Assembly: GCA_024413875.1 (NCBI GenBank)
Contig: JAKSVY010000019.1
Location: 1-27,252, forward strand
Reading direction: 5' to 3'
DNA from: Bacilli bacterium
Lineage (GTDB): Bacteria; Bacillota_I; Bacilli_A; RFN20; CAG-826
DNA: 27,252 bases
In this document: piece after piece, positions 14,801 through 22,624 of the stretch
Layout of the letters: the number at the start of each line of letters is the position of its first letter
Numbering within the stretch: position 1 is the first letter of the stretch
Notes under the pieces: model-generated
Database searches by the model: none
The model's input: only the letters and a program-made list of their open reading frames with translations
What the model was told of the DNA's origin: nothing
Translations under genes and position numbers: made by a program

Positions 14801-17609
14801 CGAAAGTGGATTTACTTTTGATAACGCAAATAACGATGGCACAGTTACATTAACTCAAGCCACAAACACAATTACAGTTAAATATAATGGATTCTCAGTT
14901 GACATGGTTGTTGCAGCACGTGAACCAACCATCACAGATGAAACAACTGTTGATGTTGCAACATCTGAGGATAAGACAGTGCTTTATGGTGGTGAAACAA
15001 CTCAATTATTTGCTCTACTTTCTTCAGGTGAAGGTGAACCAGACAATAAAGAAGTTACATGGTCTTCAAGTAATGAAGATATTGCAACAGTTGATCAAAA
15101 CGGTTTAGTTACAACTAAAGTTGTAGATGCAGATAATACTAAAGTTACAATTACTGCAACTCCAGAAGATGGTGGCACTGCTGGATCAATTGAACTTACA
15201 GTTAATAAAGATGATATTACTGGAATCGAACTTGCTTCTGCTCCAGCAAAAGTTTCATATAAATATGGTGAAGCATTTAGCGCAGCAGGATTAGCAGTTA
15301 AATGCGTTTACGAATCTGGTAAGAAGAGCGATGCAATTGCATACGATTCATCCACATTTACATTAAGCGTTGCAGATGGTACAACACTTGACCACTCAAT
15401 GACTTCTGTTGATGTCACCTATGGTGGATACACAATTAACAATGCATTCACTCTCACAATTGGTAAGATTGCAACATCCCTTGCAGTTGAAGATTACAAC
15501 GCTATTGTCTATGAAGGACAAGAATACTCATTAGGAGACTTAGCAAAAGCTACAGTCACATATTCTGACAATTCTACAAGTGAAGTCACAATTCCTTCAG
15601 ATAATGTCACAGTGGATACATCAACAGCGGGTGATGTCCAAGGTACAGCTTCAATCACCATTGATGGTGTCACAGTTTCTGCAACACTCGATGTTAGAGT
15701 TAAAGAAGATAAAGTTACATCAATTCAATTTTTGAGTGGTGCAGCTAATGTTGAATACGATCATCACGAAGCGTTCAATCCAGAAGGCATCGTTATTAAA
15801 GTAATCTATGAATCAGGTGCTAATGAAGAAGTTCAATACAACGATTCAAGATTGTCATACAACGTAACAACTCTTGATACTGTAGGTGATCAAACAATTA
15901 CTGCAACATTTGAAGATGCTCACGGTAATACCGCCTCTGCAGATATGGGTCAAAAAGTTAAAGTTAGTAAGACAATATCAAAAGTTGAAACAACCTCATA
16001 TGAAGTTTATAAAGATTATAATGCAGCAGGAACAAATACACCTGTTTCTGGCGACATTTATCAATCAGACAACATCACTGTTAAAGCTGTCATCACAACA
16101 ACATATTCTGATGGCACAACAAAACAAGTCACAAAACTCGTTTCATTCGGTTCATTAGTTGAAGGTGAAAATACAGCAACCACAACTGTTGATGGCGTTA
16201 CATTAACATATAAGATTGAAAACGTTATTGGCGTTGAATTAAGCAGTCTTATCCTTGATACAACCAATGTTACAAAGACAGGTTATATCGAAGGTCAAAC
16301 AGCAGACCTCAGTGGTCTAGTTGTTAAAGCACACTATAATAACGGTGCAGATGTTGTTCTTGAGCCAGATCAATACACTGTTGAAGGCACAACAGGTTTA
16401 GGTGTTGGCCAAAACACTATCACTGTTTCTTATGCTGGAAAATCTGCAACATTCATGGTTACAGCAAATCAAAAACAAGTCGCATCTGTTGAACTTGTTG
16501 GCACACAAGCTGAAACATATTTAACAGAAGCTGAAATTGCAAGTCTAACTGGTAACGGTTATCAATTAAAGGTCAATTATGATAACAACACCAGTGAGAC
16601 AATCGACATTACTCGAGAAATGGTTTCTGTTAACGGAAATACAGTTACAGTTACCTATTCAGGTAAAACTGCTACTTACACAATCGTTGCACTCAATGCA
16701 GCAAGTGCTTCAAGCATTACCTTAGAAAATGCAACAGGCACAACCACATTTGGTGATTCATACTCATTCAACCCAGGTACAGTTACAGCACACTTCAATG
16801 GAACTGATAAGACAATCACATTAGAAGCAGGAACATACACTGTTGATGCTGTTGATACATCAGTCCCAGGACAAGCAACTTACTATGTAACAGTTACTGG
16901 TACAACAATCAAAGCAGCATTCACTGTCACAGTAAATTATGCTGATCCAACAGGTGTTGCAATTTCTGGAAATACAACTCAAGTTTATAAACCAGGTCAA
17001 ACAGTACAATTAAGTGCTACTGTAAACCCAGACAATGCTCCTCAAGCAGTCACTTGGTCTTCAAGCAATACTGGAGTTGCTACAGTTGACGCTAATGGTT
17101 TAGTTACATTCAAAGGCTATGGTGAAGTTACAATTACTGCCACAACAAGTAATGGCAAAACAACAACCGTCACATTAACATGCGCAAACCCAGTTACAAG
17201 CGTTACTCTTAATAAGGAAACACTTGAAATGGATCTTGAAGAAAACTGTGAAGCAACTTTAGTTGCTACAGTTAATCCAACTGATGCAGAAACAACAAAT
17301 ATCACTTGGACCTCAAGTGATGAATCAATTGTCTCAGTTGATTCAAGTGGTAACTTAATTGCTAATAATGCAGGTACAGCAGTTATTACTGCATCATGTG
17401 GTGGTAAGGAAGCTACATGTACAGTTACAGTTACTGGTGAAGAAGTCGAACCAATTACACCAGTTAACCCAGATAATCCATCTAGTGGAAATACCGGAGT
17501 TAAGGTTGGTTGTGTGGGTTCTGTCGCAGCTTCAACATTAGTTGTCTCCTTAGCAGCTGCTGCTGGTGCTGCAATGCTTGTCTCTAAAAAGAGAAAAGAA
17601 GACAAATAA
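11808..17609 (+). CDS. Giant secreted surface protein 2, Ig-like repeat protein with G-C-x-G-S C-terminal tail
   Basis: A 1933-aa exported protein, likely displayed on the surface. ATG 11808 is set by GGAGG at 11795-11799; a longer reading from 11685 runs through the promoter and terminator. Signal peptide about residues 1-30. Then a beta-sandwich-like domain (about 42-184), two Ig-like domains (188-343), an OB-fold-like DUF6359-type domain (about 346-470; EALDIINGF, VYVKGTV, VGDKVIVHGYL), mixed beta repeats (470-795), a module resembling that of protein 1 (about 800-950; NVLQYNSGASCFSCYSS...IRIYKN), a Big_2 domain (about 1043-1137), some seven group-3-type Ig domains (about 1137-1709), and two Big_2 domains (about 1713-1878; WSSSNTGVATVDANGLV). 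It ends VGCVGS (Cys1902), a hydrophobic helix and KKRKEDK. Thr/Val-rich with ACA-GTT codon runs. Probably a paralogue or same-class partner of protein 1. Ligand unknown. Confidence 0.88.
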   Translation: MKNKSKILVLSAIALLGMTAAVAPTFTANNKEIRSVIAQDLESTLTFSSAPNSGDTVNASTEDSAKASYVWTTDSTYIVLESNAIHTGSGSKTCSYQKLVSNSFSKYKIKSVVVDAQSNNKAKIEVKINNTSIGVSGELTTTHSEYTFNNTEEITGGSLEINISMSSGKKNIYLYSVKVTYEEVSNAQLSSLNISDAKTTYFQGDSLVMPTVTATYDDNTTKDVTSKAVFISQDTSSTGQKTVQISYTENNITKTVNYTYTVQADELSSLTLGGEVKGSKGQDWDLSGVTLTGTFTSGNKTITGFTPTTETAIPTANGAYSVTVNVSYGGKTASKTFDVVVKATGLTEEDAFSVSEALDIINGFKGTSTKNNGQDVYVKGTVKDGISISTSSGSAGSITFNLTDGTQTIVAYSLWKEDAANKVKWTAGELNVGDKVIVHGYLIDYVSSGNHKAEIGYATGSLAWAKIVRNTQSITKTLTGCSLDVAATFDFDSAFSATLVANAGYELPESITMTVGGESFTDFTYNNQTGAISIAAGKVNGALVITGVATKINYTVATNLTGVILEELPETAQYGETLETTFALAEGCVNPQVKVMNNNVDVTEDAYDEGNSKITLTVQGNVEITITATPNDLASIAFVEGTDMTKKSYIASEEWDFSGLEVEGVMSSGDKIPLDDVTFTADKTVAEAPTSIQVTATYNDKTAVLTINGITVTPVSLASITATPSQDETTFTMGEEFKADNLVVTGVNNDGSTVSAVEGYSVDSSAFNTYAPGTYTIVVTKDALTTSYEVEVVVKELPTVDCYKTTASTTEFKAGDTIIITSSDSEKVLSTTQASNNRTEADISVANNTATINDKTQIITLEAGTSAGTFAFNVGNGYLYAASGSSNHLKTQSNIDGNASWKITIGADGTASVVAQGSNSRNVLQYNSGASCFSCYSSASQGAIRIYKNTPVATGKGDLINLASATLKGEPDLKIGDKLSVSDIEVKGLLNTNEEEKIESGFTFDNANNDGTVTLTQATNTITVKYNGFSVDMVVAAREPTITDETTVDVATSEDKTVLYGGETTQLFALLSSGEGEPDNKEVTWSSSNEDIATVDQNGLVTTKVVDADNTKVTITATPEDGGTAGSIELTVNKDDITGIELASAPAKVSYKYGEAFSAAGLAVKCVYESGKKSDAIAYDSSTFTLSVADGTTLDHSMTSVDVTYGGYTINNAFTLTIGKIATSLAVEDYNAIVYEGQEYSLGDLAKATVTYSDNSTSEVTIPSDNVTVDTSTAGDVQGTASITIDGVTVSATLDVRVKEDKVTSIQFLSGAANVEYDHHEAFNPEGIVIKVIYESGANEEVQYNDSRLSYNVTTLDTVGDQTITATFEDAHGNTASADMGQKVKVSKTISKVETTSYEVYKDYNAAGTNTPVSGDIYQSDNITVKAVITTTYSDGTTKQVTKLVSFGSLVEGENTATTTVDGVTLTYKIENVIGVELSSLILDTTNVTKTGYIEGQTADLSGLVVKAHYNNGADVVLEPDQYTVEGTTGLGVGQNTITVSYAGKSATFMVTANQKQVASVELVGTQAETYLTEAEIASLTGNGYQLKVNYDNNTSETIDITREMVSVNGNTVTVTYSGKTATYTIVALNAASASSITLENATGTTTFGDSYSFNPGTVTAHFNGTDKTITLEAGTYTVDAVDTSVPGQATYYVTVTGTTIKAAFTVTVNYADPTGVAISGNTTQVYKPGQTVQLSATVNPDNAPQAVTWSSSNTGVATVDANGLVTFKGYGEVTITATTSNGKTTTVTLTCANPVTSVTLNKETLEMDLEENCEATLVATVNPTDAETTNITWTSSDESIVSVDSSGNLIANNAGTAVITASCGGKEATCTVTVTGEEVEPITPVNPDNPSSGNTGVKVGCVGSVAASTLVVSLAAAAGAAMLVSKKRKEDK
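17502..17606 (+). other. C-terminal G-C-x-G-S sorting-like tail of surface protein 2
   Basis: Codes for KVGCVGSVAAST, a hydrophobic Ala/Leu/Val stretch and KKRKEDK; the Cys is 31 residues from the end. It is preceded by a Pro/Asn linker (VEPITPVNPDNP) like the one in protein 1 (IEPVNPGTPN). Confidence 0.6.
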
Positions 17610-17718
17610 TTAGTTAAGCAAAACTAAATTAATCAAGTCCGGTTGATTAGAAATCTTAAAAAACACTAAACATTAAGGTTTAGTTATGGTATTCTAATCA
17701 CCGGACTTAAAAGTCTGG
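17610..17718 (+). promoter_or_regulatory. Highly structured spacer between giant gene 2 and the CAT tRNA
   Basis: Segment A (17635-17652, AAGTCCGG then TTGATTAGAA) pairs with segment B (17692-17708, TTCTAATCA then CCGGACTT) over 17 bp with one bulge. B also pairs with segment C (17711-17718, AAGTCTGG, one G-U), which runs into the first two bases of the tRNA. Inside the A-B loop is ACTAAAC/GTTTAGT (17665-17684), and a smaller TTAGTT/AACTAA hairpin follows the gene 2 stop (17610-17627). No T-run terminator and no convincing promoter is seen, so read-through from gene 2 may supply the tRNAs. Confidence 0.45.
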
Positions 17719-17791
17719 ACCCGTAGCTCAAAGGAAGAGCTACCGGCTCATAACCGGTTGGTTGCAGTGTCAGGATCTGCCGGGTCCACCA
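17717..17791 (+). tRNA. tRNA with CAT anticodon, probably tRNA-Ile2 (lysidine type), atypical T-arm
   Basis: Acceptor GGACCCG/CGGGTCC, D-arm GCTC/GAGC, anticodon stem ACCGG/CCGGT with loop CTCATAA, encoded ACCA to 17791. CAT can be Met-elongator, initiator or Ile2. Elongator Met (5934) and initiator (27203) are already present, and the G1-C72 pair excludes an initiator, so Ile2 needing TilS is most likely. The T-arm is odd: GCAGT-GTCAGGA-TCTGC lacks the TTCRA loop and the 53-61 pair is U-U. It could be decayed or specialised. Confidence 0.8.
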
Positions 17792-17798
17792 AATAAAC

Positions 17799-17888
17799 GG
17801 AGAGATGGCTGAGTGGTCGAAAGCGGCGGTCTTGAAAACCGTTATAGGCATTCGTCTATCTAGGGTTCGAATCCCTATCTCTCCGCCA
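17799..17888 (+). tRNA. tRNA-Ser (TGA)
   Basis: Class II tRNA of 90 nt. Acceptor GGAGAGA/TCTCTCC, anticodon loop CTTGAAA with anticodon TGA, long variable arm (TAGGC-ATTC-GTCTA), T-loop TTCGAAT, encoded GCCA to 17888. It lies 7 nt after the CAT tRNA. Confidence 0.95.
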
Positions 17889-17898
17889 GTATGAATTT

Positions 17899-17930
17899 AA
17901 AAAGCGTAACCTAATGGCTACGCTTTTTTA
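17899..17930. terminator. Two-way terminator between convergent tRNA-Ser and lipoprotein gene
   Basis: AAAAAGCGTA (17899-17908) pairs with TACGCTTTTT (17919-17928). The A-run and T-run on either side let it stop transcription from both strands: tRNA-Ser on plus, the lipoprotein gene on minus. Confidence 0.85.
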
Positions 17931-17948
17931 TTTAATTTATTAAATAAG

Positions 17949-18656
17949 TTATTCAGGCAATGTCACTGGAGTTGGAGTTGTTTCGTTGTAGGTGATTGTT
18001 ACTTCTTTTACAATTAGAATATTGTCGGTTACGAAACATTCTGCATAGTATTCAACGATTCTTCCTTTATAAAATCTAGGCAAGTTGTCAAAGGTTCTTC
18101 CAGATTGTGTATTTTTAAAGATGTAGCTTTTTCCACTCTCATCATAATTGTCTTTAATTTGATCGTAATCAACAAATGGAATGACTGCTATTTCATTTAA
18201 TTGAGTCATATATGAATCAGGAACTATGCTTGTTGTTACAACGCCTGAATCAATTTCTTCTAGATATGTATTACCATTTTCTTTGTAGTAACGGATTTCT
18301 TCTCCATCCATGTCAGTTTTTTTCATAACATTTGGTGCATATTCATAGCTGACTCTATTTATTTGTGAAGAACTCCACTCAGTAAAGATTTCGTATACGC
18401 TGAAATTAATTTGTGCATATTCAATGCCAGTAAAGCTTTTAGCTTTTGTGAAAGTTTCTTCATCAACTTTGAATAAAGAATCTTCATCAAATTCTGGGCA
18501 TTCTGGACACTCCGCACATTCTTCACATTGTTGGCATGTTTGGCATGTTTGATATGTTTGACATGTGTTTGTTTCTTCAGATTTTTCATCTTCATTACAT
18601 CCACTTATAAGTGGAAATAATGCTACCGACAAAAGTAATAATTTATTAATTTTCAT
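17949..18656 (-). CDS. Surface lipoprotein with (C-x-x)n tract, function unknown
   Basis: A 235-aa secreted lipoprotein: basic start, hydrophobic core, lipobox ISGC (Cys20). It is followed by an acidic stretch and a remarkable run with Cys at 32, 38, 41, 44, 47, 50 and 53 (Tyr at 35 keeps the period), then P-E-rich residues. The remaining 180 residues form a soluble, probably beta-rich domain with many Tyr/Glu residues (KENGNTYLEEIDSG, YIFKNTQSGRTFDNLP) reminiscent of small Gram-positive surface lipoproteins, but I recognise no family. Start ATG (18656) has AGGAGA about 6 nt upstream. It is divergent from the surface-protein gene at 18784 across a 127-nt AT-rich spacer, and convergent with tRNA-Ser. 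The tract could bind metal or form disulfides; this is inference. Confidence 0.85.
   Translation of the reverse strand: MKINKLLLLSVALFPLISGCNEDEKSEETNTCQTYQTCQTCQQCEECAECPECPEFDEDSLFKVDEETFTKAKSFTGIEYAQINFSVYEIFTEWSSSQINRVSYEYAPNVMKKTDMDGEEIRYYKENGNTYLEEIDSGVVTTSIVPDSYMTQLNEIAVIPFVDYDQIKDNYDESGKSYIFKNTQSGRTFDNLPRFYKGRIVEYYAECFVTDNILIVKEVTITYNETTPTPVTLPE
18498..18563 (-). repeat. Cys-x-x triplet tract
   Basis: Residues 32-53 of the lipoprotein repeat every three residues as C-x-x (seven Cys, one Tyr in register). At DNA level the upstream part repeats a 9-nt unit (TTGGCATGT-like, about 18531-18563), the sort of short repeat that expands or shrinks by slippage. Confidence 0.75.
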
Positions 18657-18783
18657 ACTTTTCTCCTACTTATTAAATACTATCACTTTGTTTGTGAATT
18701 AAAAATAGAATCGCTATTTTATTATTTAATATGTTTTTTTATTTAATAAAATGGTGTTATTATATATCCAATAAGGAAAAAAT
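18657..18783. promoter_or_regulatory. AT-rich divergent promoter region
   Basis: It serves the lipoprotein (minus) and the surface protein operon (plus). For the plus strand, TATTAT (18758-18763) is a plausible -10, with T-rich sequence at the -35 position and AAGGA (18773-18777) as ribosome site for ATG 18784. A hairpin AAATAG/CTATTT lies at about 18704-18719. No clear minus-strand promoter could be fixed. Confidence 0.4.
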
Positions 18784-21700
18784 ATGAACAATAAATCAGT
18801 AAAAATATTTTTATTAGGAATGCTAGCTGGCTCATTATTTTCTGCTACAAACACTCAAGTAAAGAAAAATGTTGTTGCAGAAGATGATCCAGTAGACACA
18901 ATCGAAGAACTTCAAGCACTTGTTGATGAAGGATCTGAAGTAATTAATCTTGATCATGATATTGTGGTCACTGATAATAGCACTTGGCCATTAGGCATTG
19001 GTGCAGGAAAAAATGTCACAATTAATGCTAATGGTCATTTAATTACCGCAGAAGAACCAGGAACAACAGCGTATGGCGATGTTAATCCAGATGCTTCAGA
19101 TTTGTATTTATTTGATATTGAAGGTTCTTTAACTATCAACGATGCAATTATTCGCGGCGGAAAACAGGGGGCAATTAAAGGGCATTCGGATAGTAATTTT
19201 GCTTTAATAAATTCAACAGTTGAAAGATCTGGCGGTCCAGGTATGGATAAAGGTGGTGGCATCTATACTGATCCAGGTGTAAATAATAAAGTTTTTCTAA
19301 AAAACTCAAAGATTTCTAGAAATATTGCGCTTGCTGGTGGAGGCTTTTACACGAAGTCCAAATTTTTTATTGCTGAAAATTGTTCTTTTAACGAAAACAG
19401 AAGTTGCGCAGGAAACGGAGGCGGAGGCGCCGGAGAATGTGGAGGAACAATTGCAATATTTAATAACTGTACAATCGCTAACAACTTGTCTACCGAAATT
19501 GGCGGAGCAGTTAACTGCAATGGTAATACTGTAACATTTATTAACTCCAATGTTATCGGCAATACAACAACAGATTTTCCACAAGAGGGTGGCGGAATCG
19601 GAGTAAATGGAGCTGATATTAATATTTTCAATACTAATATCGTTAATAATTTTCATATTAATGGGACAACAATAACTGTTTCAGATATTGGGTTTTATGA
19701 TGGAAATCTTGATAACAATATTGAAATTTATGGTTCTGCTTATAATGGAATTATTAATAATGAAGCTTTAGGCGCTGATGATATGTACTATCCTCTGGTT
19801 TCTGGAAATAAAAAAGCAGATTTAAATGAAGGATTTTATTCGTACACAAAAAGTTCTAGCCTTGTTTACAGTGATGATTATCAATGCTTTATTCCAACCG
19901 CTTTAATTAAACGTCCAATTTTAATTCTTAATGATAAAAACACATATGAATCTTTCCTGTCTGAAGATTCTTCGCTACTTAATGGTGGGTGTGATACCTA
20001 TTTCTCTTATCCATCAGATATAGCTGAATGGACAACAGAAAACATTCTACTTAGCTATAAGAAAGATGGCGTTATGCAAGATGTCAGAAGCTATTGGGAT
20101 GATAGCCAATACTATTTCTCAAAGCCTTTAGAAGCCGATAAAGTTTCTTTGTATCAAGACGGAAGAGAAAGATGTGCGGGAGTTATTGGCGCTTCTGGTG
20201 TCACAGATGGTGAATATTGCACATTAACAATTCTACCAGATAATAACATTAATGTAGTTGGTGGTTCTTGCTTTGGCGATGCATATAAGAAAGGCACACA
20301 ATTATCTGTTATTGCTACTGAAAAAGATGCAGATAATTTTCCTTTTGCATACTGGTATGACGCTACTAATGATATTAAACATAACGATATAGACCATTAT
20401 AAAAACATCACTCTTAATGAAAATTTGACTATTCAACCAATTAGTAAAGGAAGTTACTATGTTAGCAATGGCTGGGGTGCCGAAGATAAAGAATTTTTCG
20501 GTGGTTATATAGATAGTGTTGAAGGCGAGGCCTTATCGGGTGACATTATTAATGTCACAAGCCATGCAGAACCAGGTTATGAGTTAGCTTATTTGCAATT
20601 AGAAAATGCGGATAATGGTAGTTATACCAATGTTGTTGGTAATAGTTTTGAAATGCCTAATCACGATGTTTTCGTTAATCCATTTTACTGGGAAGGGAGA
20701 AATCCAGTAGGGAAGAGTCTCACCTATACTGGCGAAGAACAAGAATTGGTTGTTGGAGGATATTCTGGTTATGCGCCATTAATGGGCTATGTTGATGATG
20801 GTGAATTTTATTATTCGTTAACAGGAAATGCCGATGATTATTCACTAGATTTGCCAAAAGCAACAAACGCTGGAGAATATATTATTTATTGGAATTATTA
20901 TCATGACCAATTTAGTGAATCATTCTGGACTCCAGTTACTTATGATAGAAGCGGTTTTGTTAAGACAACGATTACTGGCGTTGATTATGACCAAGTAGAT
21001 ATTGATGCAATTGAATTCAATGACTTAACTATTCAGTATGATGGAGAAAGACATTCGTTAGTTGCTGCAAATTTACCTGGTGGTGTAACCGCTACATATT
21101 CATACAATCAAAGTGCATTTAAAGGCGCTAGAGAAATTGGTGAATACAAAATTACTGCATCATTTGTTTCTGGTCCTGGATATAATCAAATTCCTTCAAA
21201 ACAAGCAACTTTAAAAATTGTTAAAGGTACATTTTCAAATATTGTTTTTGAAGGTGATGAACTTACTTACGATGGCGAAAGCCACATGATTGAGGTTTCT
21301 AACTTACCTCAAAATGTTGGTGTAACTTACTATGTAAATGGTCAAGAATTCAATGGAGCCACAGATGCTGGCGAATATGTAGTTACTGCAACATTTGATG
21401 TTGATTTAGATCATTACAACGCAATTGCAGATATGACTGCAACTTTAAAGATTAATAAAGCAACTTACGCAGCCCCAACATTTGATGGCGCTGAATTTAC
21501 TTATGATGGCGAAAGTCACATGATTGAAGTTTCTAACTTACCTCAAAATGTTGATGTAACTTACTACGTTAATGATGAGGTATTTACTGGTGCCGTAGAT
21601 GCTGGCGAATATGTAGTTACAGCTAAGTTTACAGGCGATGTAACAAACTATAATCAAATTCAAGATTTAACTGCAACACTTACTATTATTGATCCAACAC

Positions 21701-21963
21701 AAGTTATTGATTTGTTATGGCTTGTCATTTTACTTGGATGCCTTGATCTTGCTCTTGTTGGATTATTAGTTTATTTGGTAGTTTCTATAAGAAAAGCAAA
21801 GAAAGACACCAAGGAGATTGCAAAGATGAGTGCCGTTGCACCAGTCATTGTGTTCATTAAATGGCAAATAGTAACTATCATTTTACTTGCAGTTATCTTT
21901 GCAGCATTAGTTGTATTAGACATTATCTATTTTAAGAAATATAAAGATTTAGAAGATAAATAA
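18784..21963 (+). CDS. Secreted beta-helix surface protein with MBG-type repeats and C-terminal membrane helices
   Basis: A 1059-aa exported protein. Signal sequence about residues 1-33 (FLLGMLAGSLFSA). Residues about 60-330 look like a right-handed parallel beta-helix of the polymorphic/pectate-lyase kind: repeated N-G-x-x-I/V rungs with GGG and GGA turns (DKGGGIYTD, LAGGGFYT, IGGAVNCNGN, EGGGIGVNG). Around 488-560 is an InlB-B-repeat-like piece (GGSCFGDAYKKGTQLSV...YWYDA). Three MBG-type beta repeats follow (about 736-975), with the signature YDGESHMIEVSNLP...DAGEYVVTA. Two hydrophobic helices close the protein (about 975-1000 and 1021-1050) with basic linkers. It lacks the G-C-x-G-S tail of the other giant proteins, so it is anchored differently. 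First gene of a tight six-gene run; the HAD gene begins 1 nt after its stop. Probably adhesin or glycan-related; activity unknown. Confidence 0.87.
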   Translation: MNNKSVKIFLLGMLAGSLFSATNTQVKKNVVAEDDPVDTIEELQALVDEGSEVINLDHDIVVTDNSTWPLGIGAGKNVTINANGHLITAEEPGTTAYGDVNPDASDLYLFDIEGSLTINDAIIRGGKQGAIKGHSDSNFALINSTVERSGGPGMDKGGGIYTDPGVNNKVFLKNSKISRNIALAGGGFYTKSKFFIAENCSFNENRSCAGNGGGGAGECGGTIAIFNNCTIANNLSTEIGGAVNCNGNTVTFINSNVIGNTTTDFPQEGGGIGVNGADINIFNTNIVNNFHINGTTITVSDIGFYDGNLDNNIEIYGSAYNGIINNEALGADDMYYPLVSGNKKADLNEGFYSYTKSSSLVYSDDYQCFIPTALIKRPILILNDKNTYESFLSEDSSLLNGGCDTYFSYPSDIAEWTTENILLSYKKDGVMQDVRSYWDDSQYYFSKPLEADKVSLYQDGRERCAGVIGASGVTDGEYCTLTILPDNNINVVGGSCFGDAYKKGTQLSVIATEKDADNFPFAYWYDATNDIKHNDIDHYKNITLNENLTIQPISKGSYYVSNGWGAEDKEFFGGYIDSVEGEALSGDIINVTSHAEPGYELAYLQLENADNGSYTNVVGNSFEMPNHDVFVNPFYWEGRNPVGKSLTYTGEEQELVVGGYSGYAPLMGYVDDGEFYYSLTGNADDYSLDLPKATNAGEYIIYWNYYHDQFSESFWTPVTYDRSGFVKTTITGVDYDQVDIDAIEFNDLTIQYDGERHSLVAANLPGGVTATYSYNQSAFKGAREIGEYKITASFVSGPGYNQIPSKQATLKIVKGTFSNIVFEGDELTYDGESHMIEVSNLPQNVGVTYYVNGQEFNGATDAGEYVVTATFDVDLDHYNAIADMTATLKINKATYAAPTFDGAEFTYDGESHMIEVSNLPQNVDVTYYVNDEVFTGAVDAGEYVVTAKFTGDVTNYNQIQDLTATLTIIDPTQVIDLLWLVILLGCLDLALVGLLVYLVVSIRKAKKDTKEIAKMSAVAPVIVFIKWQIVTIILLAVIFAALVVLDIIYFKKYKDLEDK
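21238..21705 (+). repeat. Tandem 234-nt (78-residue) MBG repeat units
   Basis: Units at about 21238-21471 and 21472-21705 are close to identical at DNA level over the GATGGCGAAAG(C/T)CACATGATT core (21271 and 21505, offset 234). A more diverged third unit precedes them (about 20990-21237). Near identity suggests recent duplication or conversion. Confidence 0.75.
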
Positions 21964-21964
21964 A

Positions 21965-22624
21965 ATGAAGTTTCTTGGTAAAGAAGTTGAACTTGTTATC
22001 TTTGATATGGATGGGACTTTAATTGATTCCGTCGGTATCTGGACGAAGATTGATGAAGACTTTTTTGCTAAGCGTGGATTTAATTATGTTCCTAAAGATT
22101 ATCAAGAAATGATAATTCACACAGGACTTGAAGAAGGCGCAAGAGTCACAATTGAAAAATATGGTTTTGTTAACGACACCGTTGAAGGAATCATTAAAGA
22201 ATGGAGAGACGCTGGCATTTATCAATACGCTCATGAAATTCCATTGAAAGAAAACGCAAAAGAAATTCTTGAGCATTTTAAGTCTAATGGTGTAGTCCTT
22301 GCTTTAGCAACAGCTAATGATAGGGAACTTTATGAGCCATGTTTAAAGAGATTAGGATTAGAAAAATATTTTGATTTAATTGTAGATGTAGATAAAGTTC
22401 ATGAAGGTAAATCTTCACCTAAGATTTTTAACTATGTTAATGAACATTTTGGAATAGAAAAATCAAAAACCGTAGTGTTTGAAGATTCACTAATGGGTTT
22501 AACAACCGCAAAGAAAGACGGCTATATAACTGTCGGTGTTGATGATGACTCTTCTAAAAGTAGTTTGTTAGAAAAGAAAAAAGTTTCTAATATTTATATT
22601 AGTAGTTTTAAGGAGTTGTTATGA
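21965..22624 (+). CDS. HAD-superfamily phosphatase, beta-phosphoglucomutase-like
   Basis: A 219-aa cytoplasmic HAD subfamily I enzyme. Motif I FDMDGTLIDS carries nucleophile Asp14 and acid/base Asp16; an alpha-helical cap follows. Motif II is the Thr in LALATAND (about residue 115), motif III the Lys in GKSSPK (about 147-152), motif IV EDS (Glu173, Asp174). Length and cap fit beta-phosphoglucomutase or small sugar-phosphate and phosphoglycolate phosphatases. The substrate cannot be named. It starts 1 nt after the surface-protein stop with no clear Shine-Dalgarno, suggesting coupled translation. Its TGA stop overlaps the next ATG. Confidence 0.9.
   Translation: MKFLGKEVELVIFDMDGTLIDSVGIWTKIDEDFFAKRGFNYVPKDYQEMIIHTGLEEGARVTIEKYGFVNDTVEGIIKEWRDAGIYQYAHEIPLKENAKEILEHFKSNGVVLALATANDRELYEPCLKRLGLEKYFDLIVDVDKVHEGKSSPKIFNYVNEHFGIEKSKTVVFEDSLMGLTTAKKDGYITVGVDDDSSKSSLLEKKKVSNIYISSFKELL

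Noticed and set aside
17117..17605. 162-codon minus-strand open frame opposite surface gene 2
   Set aside because: It mirrors the Thr/Val codon repeats (ACA-GTT) of the sense gene, has no ribosome site and no recognisable domain.
11680..17609. LPxTG-type sortase signal in the giant proteins
   Set aside because: No LPxTG, NPxTG or similar motif before the C-terminal helix; the G-C-x-G-S motif occupies that place.
18498..18570. CRISPR-like short repeat array
   Set aside because: Nine-nucleotide coding repeats without spacers, within a lipoprotein gene.
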